From assembly GCA_017859395.1 (NCBI GenBank), contig JAFMNE010000005.1, positions 44,376 through 85,312 of the forward strand: a stretch of DNA of 40,937 nucleotides. Direction: 5' to 3'. Both the position numbers and the translations under genes were made by a program. Below the pieces are notes generated by a model. The model had not been told where the DNA came from. It ran no database searches and was given only the letters and a program-made list of their open reading frames with translations. Of this stretch, positions 16,193 to 24,995 are shown one piece after another. The first letter of the stretch is position 1, and every line of letters starts with the position of its first letter. This stretch comes from Ilumatobacteraceae bacterium. Lineage in GTDB: Bacteria; Actinomycetota; Acidimicrobiia; Acidimicrobiales; Ilumatobacteraceae.

Positions 16193-18205
16193 TCAGCCGC
16201 CGGCCGACACCACCGGGGCGGTCGTCACGATGGTGGCCTCCGACCCCGCATCGCCCCCAATGGTGGTGGCCGTTGGGTCGACGATGGTGGTTGCTGTGGG
16301 GTCCACGATCGATGTCGGGACCACCACCGTGCTCGAGGTCGTTGCCGGCGCCGAACCGTCCTCGGCCGACACCACGAGATCCGCGGTCATGCGCACGGTG
16401 GCGCCCGTCACCAGATCGGCACTGAGCGTCAGCGTCCACTCTCCGGTCACATCGAGGGGCAGGCCGGCGTCAGGCGACAACCGCGCAATACCGATGCCAT
16501 CGAGTGGGATGTCCTGCACGACGCCGCGGCCATAACTCCCGATCCACGGGTCGAGCTCCAATGTGAGATCGCTGATCGGTGCCGGCGTCGATGTGACATG
16601 AACCTCGATTTCGTTGAGGCCGACCCGCAGCGGAGTGACCGACACCGTGGCGGCGAACCCGTTGGCACTGTCGAGTGGCACCACGACGTCGTAGGTGCGC
16701 TCAGGGATCTGCGAGACCTTCGGCGGGTTGAACGACAACAGCCACCCAGAGAACGCCAACGCCACAATGCCGAAGGTGGCTTCAAAGCCGAAGGCCCGCC
16801 GCAGGCGATCGGCGGGGCGCGCCGGCATCTCACGTAGTCGCCGCAGTTGCGCAATGGCCTGCTGGCGCAGCGCCAAGGTGACAAGCACCAGAATCACCAC
16901 CACCACGGTCTTCAGCACCAACACCTGACCGAACGACGAGGTGAGGATGGCCGAACCGGCCAGGCGATAGGTCTCGAGCAGGCCGGTGACGATGGTGACC
17001 AGCAGCGCCGGGGTGACATAGCGCGAATGTGCGCGCACCGCTTGCACCAGATCTTCGCCACCGGGGCCGGCGAGCACCACCCGGCTGATGAGCAAGGCGC
17101 CGCCGATCCACATGCCAACAGCGAGAACGTGGACCATATTGACCAGCACGCCGAGAGCGACCAGATCGCCCTCCACTCGCGACAGGCCGGTGGTGGCTGC
17201 CGTAGCGGTCACCAGACCCAGCGCGAGGCCGCGTGAGGTTTCGTCGTAGAGACGCTCGGGGTACCACGCCAACCAGCCACATGCCGCGATTAGGAAGAGG
17301 CGGATCACGGCTGCGGTTCCGGGCAGACCGGTGCTCGGCAGATCGAACCACGTCACCGGACTAAGAGCCGACCCGAACGACCGACCGGTGAGATCGGCGG
17401 TGAGTGCCACCACGTGGATGTACCCACCGAAGGTGCCCGCGCCCACCAACACCCACATGAACCTCTGAGTGACCTGATACAGCGGACCTTCTGGCCACCC
17501 GATGATGATCAGCATCACCGCTCCGAAGATGGCCAGCGCGGCAGTGCCTGCCACGTATCGACCGAACCACAGCGCACCACCGGTTGATCCCACCGGTTCC
17601 ACGTCGCTGGTTGCGCTTGGCAGGGCGGTGGCCGCCACGGTCACCGTCGTCACCTGGCTGTTGCCCGGAGATGTCACGGCCCCGGGGGTATCGGCGGCCA
17701 CTGAGAAGGCGATGAGATCGGTGGCGATTGGCTGTTCGAGTTCGTCGCGCAGCAGCCAGGTGATAGTGCATGCACCCTTCGGGAAGGGACTGAGCACCTC
17801 GACATTGAAGGTCAGATCATCATCGGCGAGCTGTGGAATGCCGGTGTTCTGCGGTTGGGCGGGCACACCGCAACCAACGGCAACGGTGAAGGTCTCGTCG
17901 GCGCGCACCGGCTGATTGAACGAGAACGTGAGAAATGACGGGGAGGTACCCAGGGTTGCGCCATCGGCCGGCGTTGATGCCACCAACTGGTTGTCACCGG
18001 TTTGGGCATGGGCCACGCCGTCGGCACCCACGCCAAGAAGACCCACGCCGATCACAGCAGCGAGGGTGAACAATGTGCGTCGCACAACAGCGCACAGTGA
18101 GCGCCGCACCGCACAGCGGTGTCGCGCCACACCGGTGCTGCCACGCGACGGGGTGGGCCGCCCGACGCGGGGCACATTTGTGACCACGGTGGACACGGTA
18201 GCCAT
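16193..18205 (-). CDS. CopC-CopD fusion membrane protein
   Basis: This protein of about 670 residues has a signal peptide ending near AHA (residues 65-67). A CopC-like beta-barrel follows (LVASTPADGATLGTSP ... FSFNQPVRADETF ... LLRDELEQPIATDLIAFSV), then a multi-pass CopD domain with HVLAVGMWIGGALL. The C-terminal extracellular domain ends in a VDPTATTI tandem repeat. CopCD proteins handle periplasmic or extracellular copper. Here the usual copper ligands of CopC look lost: Asn72 replaces the N-terminal His, and the later DGHP-type His is absent. The start at 18205 is one of several possible. pccB follows 147 nt downstream on the same strand. Confidence 0.85.
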   Translation of the reverse strand: MATVSTVVTNVPRVGRPTPSRGSTGVARHRCAVRRSLCAVVRRTLFTLAAVIGVGLLGVGADGVAHAQTGDNQLVASTPADGATLGTSPSFLTFSFNQPVRADETFTVAVGCGVPAQPQNTGIPQLADDDLTFNVEVLSPFPKGACTITWLLRDELEQPIATDLIAFSVAADTPGAVTSPGNSQVTTVTVAATALPSATSDVEPVGSTGGALWFGRYVAGTAALAIFGAVMLIIIGWPEGPLYQVTQRFMWVLVGAGTFGGYIHVVALTADLTGRSFGSALSPVTWFDLPSTGLPGTAAVIRLFLIAACGWLAWYPERLYDETSRGLALGLVTATAATTGLSRVEGDLVALGVLVNMVHVLAVGMWIGGALLISRVVLAGPGGEDLVQAVRAHSRYVTPALLVTIVTGLLETYRLAGSAILTSSFGQVLVLKTVVVVILVLVTLALRQQAIAQLRRLREMPARPADRLRRAFGFEATFGIVALAFSGWLLSFNPPKVSQIPERTYDVVVPLDSANGFAATVSVTPLRVGLNEIEVHVTSTPAPISDLTLELDPWIGSYGRGVVQDIPLDGIGIARLSPDAGLPLDVTGEWTLTLSADLVTGATVRMTADLVVSAEDGSAPATTSSTVVVPTSIVDPTATTIVDPTATTIGGDAGSEATIVTTAPVVSAGG

Positions 18206-18341
18206 CGCCCATGGGTCGGCTCTGTCATCCCCGCTGTCATCTTCGCGAACCGTCATCAAGCGATTCGTCGTCGTCGCGGTCTCGCGCGATGATATGCCAC
18301 ATCGTCGTCGCGATGCGATGCCCCATCACTAGTGTGAGCAC

Positions 18342-20141
18342 ATGGCCACCCAGTCGCTGTACCGCCGCTACCGGCCACGCCGTTTCAGCGAACTAAAGGG
18401 TCAAGACCACATCGTGCGGGCCCTGCGTGACGCAGTGCGCGCTGGCCGTGAAGGCCAGGCATACCTGTTCTCCGGACCGCGTGGTACCGGCAAGACCACG
18501 ACGGCGCGAATTCTGGCCAAGGTGCTGAACTGCACCGACCCCGTCGATGGGGAACCGTGCTGTGCGTGTGAGTCATGTCTGGCGGTGGAAGCGGGCAACT
18601 CCTACGACGTGTTCGAGCTCGATGCGGCGTCGAACAACTCGGTCGATGATGTGCGCTCTCTGATCGACAAGGTGTCGCTCGGCACGCCCGGTCGCCACAA
18701 GGTGTACATCCTCGACGAGGTCCACATGTTGGGCCCGGGGGCATCGGCGGCGCTGTTGAAAGTGCTCGAGGAGCCGCCATCTCACGTGGTGTTCGTTCTG
18801 GCCACAACCGATCCGCAACGGCTGAAAGACACGATTCGCTCACGCACTCAGCATTTGCAGTTCCATCTGCTGCCGTCGGACACCTTGGCTGATCATGTGC
18901 GTTGGGTCGCCGACGATGCCGGCATCGAACTCGACGAGGACATGTTGGATGCGGCTCTCGACCGTGGCGGTGGGTCGGCACGCGACACCTTGTCGGCGCT
19001 GGAGTTGCTGGCATCCACCGGTGGTGAGGACAGCGAGCGAATCGACCTCGGCGAGTTCACGACCTCGGTGGCGAACCGTGACGCCGGCCAAGCCCTCGCG
19101 GCGGTTGCCCACGCGGTGAATGCGGGTCATGACCCACGCACCCTGTGCGAGCACCTTCTGCGTCACCTCCGCGACCTGTTCTTGTCGTTGATGGCTCCAG
19201 AGCTGGTGCACGCCCGCGCCGACCGCATCGACGAACTCGCCACAACCGCACGGGAGATGGGCGCCGCCGATGTGGTGCGTACCATGGAGCGCCTCGGCAC
19301 GGCACTGGTCGAGATGCGCTTCGCCCCCGACCCGCGGATCATGCTCGAGGTGGCGCTGGTGCAATTGACCCATGACGCCACCGGCGACGACACCTCGGCT
19401 CTGGCGTCACGACTCGATCGCCTGGAGAAAGCCGTGGCGGCTGGCGCAACCGCAGCGGCCGCGCCGGCACCTGCACCACGTGATCCGGCTACCGGTCGCG
19501 CGGTGGTGGGTGGTCGTGCACGCCGCGGCGACGCCAGTGGGTCGATCCCTCGTCCCAACGCCGAGGCTGCGACACCCGCGGATGCACCGGCACCCGCCGC
19601 AGCACCATCGAGTGCCGCAGCGCCGGAACCGGCGACCGTGACCGACACACCAGCGCCCACTGCAGCCGTAGCAACAACCGCACCGGTGGGGCCGATCGAC
19701 ACACAGCGGTTCGCTCAGATCTGGGATGACGCTGTGAAGCCGGCCCTGCGGCCGATCGTTCGTGCGCTGTACTCGCCGTGCGATGTCGCGTCGATCAGCA
19801 CCGAGGGTGGCGCCGCCACGTTGGTGATGTCGGCACCCACACCGGCTCACGCCGATAAATGCACCCAGCACATCGACGCCGTCACCGCCGCTGTGTCCGC
19901 TGCACTGGGCATGCCGGCCACGGTGAGCATCACCGGTGCCGGCGCCGCCGCCTCACCCACGCCCTCTGCTTCCGGTGTGTCAACTGCCGGCGCAGCGGCC
20001 CCCGCCCCCGCCCCCGTCGTCGACGATGAGATCGTCGACCCTGATGAACTCACCAACGCACCCTCGGTGCCGGCCGCCTCGCCGGAGGAGGCAGTTGCTG
20101 ACATCTTCCCGAACACCCGCATCGTGACGAACGACGAGTGA
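18342..20141 (+). CDS. dnaX: DNA polymerase III subunits gamma/tau
   Basis: This 599-residue clamp-loader ATPase carries Walker [10 protein letters not shown] (residues 45-53), zinc-binding cysteines 64, 73, 76 and 79 ([16 protein letters not shown]), Walker [11 protein letters not shown] (121-130), and the SRT arginine finger region. The C-terminal half is a low-complexity Ala/Pro-rich linker followed by a domain ([20 protein letters not shown]) that likely binds the polymerase. It is 4 bp from recR. The ATG is separated from the divergent copCD start by 136 nt. Confidence 0.97.
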   Translation: MATQSLYRRYRPRRFSELKGQDHIVRALRDAVRAGREGQAYLFSGPRGTGKTTTARILAKVLNCTDPVDGEPCCACESCLAVEAGNSYDVFELDAASNNSVDDVRSLIDKVSLGTPGRHKVYILDEVHMLGPGASAALLKVLEEPPSHVVFVLATTDPQRLKDTIRSRTQHLQFHLLPSDTLADHVRWVADDAGIELDEDMLDAALDRGGGSARDTLSALELLASTGGEDSERIDLGEFTTSVANRDAGQALAAVAHAVNAGHDPRTLCEHLLRHLRDLFLSLMAPELVHARADRIDELATTAREMGAADVVRTMERLGTALVEMRFAPDPRIMLEVALVQLTHDATGDDTSALASRLDRLEKAVAAGATAAAAPAPAPRDPATGRAVVGGRARRGDASGSIPRPNAEAATPADAPAPAAAPSSAAAPEPATVTDTPAPTAAVATTAPVGPIDTQRFAQIWDDAVKPALRPIVRALYSPCDVASISTEGGAATLVMSAPTPAHADKCTQHIDAVTAAVSAALGMPATVSITGAGAAASPTPSASGVSTAGAAAPAPAPVVDDEIVDPDELTNAPSVPAASPEEAVADIFPNTRIVTNDE

Positions 20142-20145
20142 CACC

Positions 20146-20760
20146 ATGGCCAGCTTGTACACCCCTCCTGTCCAGACCCTGATCGATGAACTCGGTCGTC
20201 TGCCCGGTGTTGGCCCGAAGTCCGCTCAGCGCATCGCCTTTCATCTGCTGAAGCTGCCCGAAGCCGATGCCGAGCGGTTGGCTGCGGCCATCCGTGATGC
20301 CAAGGCCCGGGTGCGCTTTTGCGATCGGTGCTTCAATGTGGCCGAATCCACCCTGTGTCCGATCTGCGCCGATGACCGCCGTGATGCGTCAATGCTGTGC
20401 GTGGTGGAGGAGTCGCGTGACATCGTCGCGTTGGAACGCACCGGCGAGTTCAACGGCCGCTATCACGTGCTGATGGGGTGCATGAACCCGCTTGAAGGCA
20501 TCGGACCCGACCAGTTGAAGATGCGCGAATTGCTGCTGCGCCTCGAGCCCGAAGGTGTGCGCGAAGTCATCATCTGCACGAACCCGAACACCGAAGGTGA
20601 AGTCACCGCCATGTATCTGTCGAAGGTGCTCACACCCCTGGGCGTGACCGTGACCCGATTGGCGAGTGGCCTGCCCGTCGGCGGCGACTTGGAGTACGCC
20701 GATGAGTTGACGCTGGGGCGTGCCTTTGAGGGCCGCCGTGCCGTCGACAACACCGCCTAG
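20146..20760 (+). CDS. recR: Recombination mediator protein RecR
   Basis: This 204-residue protein has an N-terminal helix-hairpin-helix ([20 protein letters not shown]), a C4 zinc finger (CDRC ... CPIC), a TOPRIM domain ([20 protein letters not shown]), and the C-terminal [20 protein letters not shown]. RecR works with RecO and RecF to load RecA on gapped DNA. The usual neighbour ybaB/ebfC is missing between it and dnaX, which is 4 bp upstream. A VOC gene follows after only 5 nt. Confidence 0.97.
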   Translation: MASLYTPPVQTLIDELGRLPGVGPKSAQRIAFHLLKLPEADAERLAAAIRDAKARVRFCDRCFNVAESTLCPICADDRRDASMLCVVEESRDIVALERTGEFNGRYHVLMGCMNPLEGIGPDQLKMRELLLRLEPEGVREVIICTNPNTEGEVTAMYLSKVLTPLGVTVTRLASGLPVGGDLEYADELTLGRAFEGRRAVDNTA

Positions 20761-20765
20761 ACCAG

Positions 20766-21140
20766 ATGCGATTCAGACATCGTCGGCGCCAACCGGTGCG
20801 ATTCATTCCCGTCCTCCACGTCAATGATCTCGCAACCGCAATTACTTTCTGGAAGTCCGTGGGCTGCACTGTCGAGCAGTTTGACCACATGTATGGCTTC
20901 GTGATCTGCGACGGTGACGAGGTTGTCCACCTCCGAGTCGATCCCACGGTGGGGCCCTCACCGAGGGTTCATGCAACTGGGGAGATCATGATCATCGTGA
21001 ACGACCCCGTGACGTGGTGGACGCGCTGTGAGTCGGCAGGGTTGGACCCGACTCGCCTAGTCGACGAGCCATGGGGTGTGACCGAGTTTCGCATCACGGA
21101 TCCGTGGGGAACGATGTTACGAATCGGGCATCCACACTGA
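20766..21140 (+). CDS. VOC-superfamily (glyoxalase/bleomycin-resistance-like) protein
   Basis: This 124-residue protein has one VOC fold: FIPVLHVNDLATAITFW at the start, VVHLRVD in the middle and TEFRITDPWGTMLRIG at the end. Ligand-type His and Glu residues for metal are not clear, so it may be a binding protein of the bleomycin-resistance kind rather than an enzyme. It starts 5 nt after recR and appears less GC-rich than its neighbours by eye, which may indicate recent gain. A hairpin follows before the convergent thiolase. Confidence 0.78.
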   Translation: MRFRHRRRQPVRFIPVLHVNDLATAITFWKSVGCTVEQFDHMYGFVICDGDEVVHLRVDPTVGPSPRVHATGEIMIIVNDPVTWWTRCESAGLDPTRLVDEPWGVTEFRITDPWGTMLRIGHPH

Positions 21141-21141
21141 T

Positions 21142-21180
21142 GCACGATCACCACCCAAACAGCTGTGGACGGTGTCGTGC
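21142..21180. terminator. Candidate bidirectional terminator
   Basis: GCACGA-(T)-CACC and GGTG-TCGTGC form a 10-bp stem with a single bulged base and an 18-nt loop. It sits exactly in the 40-nt gap between the convergent VOC and thiolase genes. No U-tract is evident on either side. Confidence 0.45.
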
Positions 21181-22362
21181 TCAGGCGACGCGCAGAATCA
21201 GAGCGTCGCCCTGGCCACCACCGCCACATAGAGCAGCCGCGCCGTAACCGCCACCACGACGGCGCAACTCATGGGCGAGGGTGAGCGCGAGCCGATTGCC
21301 GCTCATGCCGATGGGGTGACCCACAGCGATTGCTCCACCATTCACGTTGACGACGTCCGCGCTCACGCCGAGGTCGGCGACCGAGGCAATGCCAACCGCG
21401 GCGAATGCCTCGTTGATCTCGAACAGAGCCATGTCGTTCACTCCGAGATCGGTACGCGACAGTGCCGCGCGGATGGCGTTCGACGGCTGCAGGAGCAACG
21501 ACGGGTTGTCGGGGCCAGCCACCATGCCATACGACACGTACTCGGCCAGATGCTCCACACCGCGATCGGCTGCGGCGCGTTCGGACATCAACACGATCGC
21601 CGAGGCACCATCGGAGATCTGCGACGCATTGCCCGCTGTGATGGTGCCATGCCCGCCGAAGGCACCCCGCAGAACGCCGAGACTGTCGGCGGTGGTGTCG
21701 GCACGGATACCTTCATCGGTGGTGACACGCACCGGATCGCCGCGGCGTTGAGGCACGTCCACCGCAACGATTTCGTCGGCGAGTCGCCCGTTCTTGGTGG
21801 CATCGGCGGCGCGTTCGTGCGATGCGGCAGCGAACTCGTCCTGGGCGGCGCGGCTGATGCCGCCGTCGGCGTAGGTCTCCGTGCCCGCTCCCATCAAGCA
21901 GGCGTCGAAGGCACACCACAGGCCGTCGGCGACAATGGCATCCATCAGTTCGGTGTTGCCGTAGCGGAACCCACCGCGCGCCCCGGGCAGCAGGTGTGGC
22001 GCATTCGTCATCGATTCCATTCCACCGGCGACCACGATGTCGGCATCTCCGGCGGCGATCATCTGGTGTGCGAGGTAGATCGAGTTCAGACCTGACAGGC
22101 ACACCTTGTTCACGTTCACCGACGGCACACCCATGGGAATGCCCGCGCCCACCGCAGCTTGACGCGCCGGCACTTGACCCTGGCCAGCCATCAGCACCTG
22201 GCCCATGATCACGTGGTCCACCTCGTCGGGCGCCACTCCGGCGCGCTCGAGAGCCGCTCCGATGGCGACCGCGCCGAGCTGGGCGGCGCTCATCGAAGAA
22301 AATGCGCCCGACATCTTCCCGATCGGGGTGCGGGCTCCGGCGACGATGCGTGTGCTGCTCAT
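21181..22362 (-). CDS. Acetyl-CoA C-acetyltransferase (thiolase)
   Basis: This 393-residue thiolase II has the nucleophilic Cys88 in NVNKVCLSGLN, the NGGAIAVGHPIGMSG histidine region, and the second catalytic cysteine in ALCGGGGQGDA. A biosynthetic thiolase condenses two acetyl-CoA to acetoacetyl-CoA, and the same fold can run in reverse in beta-oxidation. It is divergent from ccr across a 114-nt shared promoter region with a 17-bp dyad. Making acetoacetyl-CoA would feed crotonyl-CoA to Ccr, so the pairing is meaningful. The start at 22362 (MSSTRIVAG) is preferred, because longer frames upstream would run through the divergent promoter. Confidence 0.93.
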   Translation of the reverse strand: MSSTRIVAGARTPIGKMSGAFSSMSAAQLGAVAIGAALERAGVAPDEVDHVIMGQVLMAGQGQVPARQAAVGAGIPMGVPSVNVNKVCLSGLNSIYLAHQMIAAGDADIVVAGGMESMTNAPHLLPGARGGFRYGNTELMDAIVADGLWCAFDACLMGAGTETYADGGISRAAQDEFAAASHERAADATKNGRLADEIVAVDVPQRRGDPVRVTTDEGIRADTTADSLGVLRGAFGGHGTITAGNASQISDGASAIVLMSERAAADRGVEHLAEYVSYGMVAGPDNPSLLLQPSNAIRAALSRTDLGVNDMALFEINEAFAAVGIASVADLGVSADVVNVNGGAIAVGHPIGMSGNRLALTLAHELRRRGGGYGAAALCGGGGQGDALILRVA

Positions 22363-22415
22363 GGTGCGCACCGTAGTCAATGTGCCCTCAGCAGCCGCAG
22401 TAGTCGTCAGGATCT

Positions 22416-22432
22416 GCCGATGTGGCATCGGC
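22416..22432. promoter_or_regulatory. 17-bp inverted repeat between thiolase and ccr
   Basis: GCCGATG-TGG-CATCGGC is a perfect 7-bp dyad with a 3-bp centre. It lies 53 nt from the thiolase start and 44 nt from the ccr start, in the only promoter space they share. It is a good candidate operator for joint control. No regulator is encoded beside it. Confidence 0.4.
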
Positions 22433-22476
22433 GCTCCGACTTCATCCCCGAAGTTACCTGTGAGTAGGTTTCTCCT

Positions 22477-23826
22477 ATGTCGACCACAGACGCCATCCGT
22501 GACGCCATCTTGGCCGGCGCCCCCGGCCCCGATCTCGCCGCACTTGCGATCCCCGAGTCGTATCGCGCCGCCTACGTCCGCCGTGACGAGGTGGACATGT
22601 TCGAAGGGGTCGAATCGGCCGATAAGGACCCCGCCCAGTCGTTGCACGTCGACGAGGTGACCACCCCCGAACTCGCACCCGATGAGGTGTACATCGCGGT
22701 CATGGCCTCGTCGATCAACTTCAACACCGTGTGGACCTCCATCTTCGAGCCGTTGCCCACCTTTGGTTTCCTCGACCGGCTCGCCCGCGAATCGGAATGG
22801 TCGGCGCGCCACGCCCGCGACGAACACATCATCGGTTCAGATGCCTCCGGTGTGGTGTTGCGCGTCGGCTCGGCCGTGCGTAACTGGGCACCCGGCGACC
22901 GGGTGACGGTGCATTGCAACCACGTTGACGACCAGGACCCGTCTGCCCACGACGATTCGATGCTGGCGTCAAATCAGCGCATCTGGGGTTTCGAGACAAA
23001 CTTCGGTGGCCTTGCCGACCTTGCCGTGGTGAAGGCCAACCAGTTGATGCCCAAACCCTCCCATCTCACCTGGGAAGAGGCAGCGGTGAACGCCCTGTGT
23101 AACTCGACCTCGTATCGCATGCTGGTCAGCGACAACGGCGCCCGCATGAAACAGGGCGACTCGGTGTTGATCTGGGGCGCCACCGGCGGCATCGGTGGCT
23201 ACGCCGTGCAGTACGTGTTGAATGGCGGCGGCACCCCGATCGGTGTGGTGTCGTCGCCTGAACGTGCGGCCCTGCTGAATGAGATGGGATGCGAGGCGGT
23301 GATCGATCGTCGCGCCGAGGGCTACAACTTCTGGTCCGACGACACCACCCAGGACGAATCCGAATGGCGACGCTTCGGCAAGAAGATCCGCGAGCTCACC
23401 GGCGAAGACCCCGACATCGTCTTCGAACATCCCGGCCGTTCCACCATGGGAGCATCCGTCTTCGCGGTGAAGCGTGGCGGCACGGTGGTGACCTGCGCGG
23501 CGACCAGTGGCTACATGGTTGAGTTCGACAACCGTCACTTCTGGATGAAGTTGAAGCGGCTGCTGTCGTCACACTTCGCGAACTACGCCGAATCATGGGC
23601 GGCGAACCGGCTCATCGACCAGGGCCGCATTCAGCCGCTGCTGTCCACCACCCACCCGCTCTCCGACGTGGGCGCCGCGGCGCGCAGCGTGCACCGCAAT
23701 GAGGTCGAAGGCAAGGTTGGAGTGCTGTGTATGTCGCCCGAGGCAGGCCTCGGTATCGACGACATGGAGAAGCGCGAACGCATCGGCGTGGACCGCATCA
23801 CCATGTTCCAACGCCACGCCGGCTGA
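22477..23826 (+). CDS. ccr: Crotonyl-CoA carboxylase/reductase
   Basis: This 449-residue medium-chain dehydrogenase/reductase catalyses NADPH-dependent reductive carboxylation of crotonyl-CoA to (2S)-ethylmalonyl-CoA. It has the Ccr-specific N-terminus (PESYRAAYVRRDEVDMFEGV), SSINFNTVWTSIFEPLPTF, HIIGSDASGVV, the NADPH-binding GATGGIGGYAVQY and the C-terminal FANYAESWAANRLI. It defines the entry step of the ethylmalonyl-CoA pathway and also makes ethylmalonyl-CoA for polyketides. The ecm mutase gene at 6373 and the epimerase gene immediately downstream favour the central pathway. The ATG at 22477 follows GGTTTCTCCT, which is a weak ribosome site. Confidence 0.96.
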   Translation: MSTTDAIRDAILAGAPGPDLAALAIPESYRAAYVRRDEVDMFEGVESADKDPAQSLHVDEVTTPELAPDEVYIAVMASSINFNTVWTSIFEPLPTFGFLDRLARESEWSARHARDEHIIGSDASGVVLRVGSAVRNWAPGDRVTVHCNHVDDQDPSAHDDSMLASNQRIWGFETNFGGLADLAVVKANQLMPKPSHLTWEEAAVNALCNSTSYRMLVSDNGARMKQGDSVLIWGATGGIGGYAVQYVLNGGGTPIGVVSSPERAALLNEMGCEAVIDRRAEGYNFWSDDTTQDESEWRRFGKKIRELTGEDPDIVFEHPGRSTMGASVFAVKRGGTVVTCAATSGYMVEFDNRHFWMKLKRLLSSHFANYAESWAANRLIDQGRIQPLLSTTHPLSDVGAAARSVHRNEVEGKVGVLCMSPEAGLGIDDMEKRERIGVDRITMFQRHAG

Positions 23827-23887
23827 GAACAACCCGCAGCGTCAACCCGGCTCATCACCACCGGTGCAGATGGGGCAGACTGTGCAG

Positions 23888-24289
23888 ATGCTGCTCACAG
23901 AGATCGACCACGTTGCTATTGCTGTCCGCGACCTCGAAGCGGCCATCGACTACTACCAGCGCGCCTTTGGCGCCACGGTCGACCATCGCGAGGTTGTCGA
24001 GTCCGACGGTGTGGAAGAGGCCTTGTTGAAGGTCGCCGAAAGCTACGTCCAGTTGCTCACCCCCACCCGCGACGACTCTCCGGTAGCCAAGGCCATCGAG
24101 AAGCGCGGTGAGGGTCTGCACCACATCGGCTACCGCGTGGCCGACTGCGCCGAGGCACTCGCGGCAATGGTGGCAGCTGGTGCCACACCCATCGATGCGG
24201 CACCACGCCCCGGCAGTCGCGGCACGACGGTCGCGTTCATGCATCCCAAGGGGTCGTTCGGCACGCTGATCGAACTGGTCCAGGAGTGA
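23888..24289 (+). CDS. mce: Ethylmalonyl-CoA/methylmalonyl-CoA epimerase
   Basis: This 133-residue VOC epimerase interconverts the (2R) and (2S) forms of ethylmalonyl- and methylmalonyl-CoA. Metal ligands expected in the family are present: His8 (EIDHVAIAV), Gln55 (YVQLLTP), a His in GLHHIGYRV (78 or 79) and Glu129 (TLIELVQE). Ccr, 61 nt upstream, makes the (2S) form while Ecm needs the (2R) form, so this enzyme links them. The start at 23888 (MLLTEIDHV) is typical; ATG 23870 adds six residues. Confidence 0.93.
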   Translation: MLLTEIDHVAIAVRDLEAAIDYYQRAFGATVDHREVVESDGVEEALLKVAESYVQLLTPTRDDSPVAKAIEKRGEGLHHIGYRVADCAEALAAMVAAGATPIDAAPRPGSRGTTVAFMHPKGSFGTLIELVQE

Positions 24290-24314
24290 CCCGCCGCGTC
24301 TGCGGTACACCACG

Positions 24315-24968
24315 ATGACCTCGTTGCCGGCAGCTGTCCTGTGGGACATGGACGGCACTCTGGTCGATACCGAGCCGTATTGGATCGCCTCTGAGCGATC
24401 GCTGGTGGCCCGCTACGGCGGTGAATGGCCCGACCACCACGCCCACCATCTGGTGGGCTTCGACCTGCTCGATGCGGGTGCGTACATTGCCGAACACGGT
24501 CCCGTGCCGCTGACACCGGCCGAGATCGTCGACGATCTTCTCGACGGGGTGACCGCACGGGTGCACGACGAGATCCCGTGGCGACCAGGCGCAAGAGAGT
24601 TGCTCGCCGACCTTGTGGCCCATGGTGTGCCGTGTGCACTGGTGACGATGTCGTGGCGCCGGGTGGCCGCTGCAGTGGTTGATGCGCTGCCTCCGGGTTC
24701 GTTTACCGCAGTGGTCTGTGGCGATGATGTCACCAACGGCAAACCGCATCCTGAGCCGTATCTCACCGCCGCACACCGCCTTGGTGTGGCCGTTGGTGAG
24801 TGTGTGGCGATTGAGGACTCGCCCACCGGTGCCCGATCGGCGGTCGCCGCCGGGTGCCGCACCCTCGGTGTGCCGAATGTGGCCGCCATTCCCGACGATG
24901 TCGGTGCTCACCTCATCGGGTCCCTCACCGGCGTTCGCGCCCACGACCTGATGGCGCTCACCACATGA
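24315..24968 (+). CDS. HAD-superfamily phosphatase (beta-phosphoglucomutase-like subgroup)
   Basis: This 217-residue HAD hydrolase has motif I DMDGTLVDTE (nucleophile Asp11, acid/base Asp13), motif II ALVTMSWRR, motif III GKPHPEPY with the conserved Lys, and motif IV AIEDSPTG. The helical cap between residues 20 and 85 places it with the beta-PGM/Gph-type phosphatases. The phosphate ester substrate is not predictable. It lies 25 nt after the epimerase gene and may be in the same transcript without functional relation. Confidence 0.9.
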   Translation: MTSLPAAVLWDMDGTLVDTEPYWIASERSLVARYGGEWPDHHAHHLVGFDLLDAGAYIAEHGPVPLTPAEIVDDLLDGVTARVHDEIPWRPGARELLADLVAHGVPCALVTMSWRRVAAAVVDALPPGSFTAVVCGDDVTNGKPHPEPYLTAAHRLGVAVGECVAIEDSPTGARSAVAAGCRTLGVPNVAAIPDDVGAHLIGSLTGVRAHDLMALTT

Positions 24969-24995
24969 CCACCGAGCCATGACGGCGCACCGCCG

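Noticed and set aside
16170-16194. Two copies of AGCAGATGTC 15 nt apart near the copCD end
   Set aside because: Only 10 nt long with partial coding overlap; likely chance.
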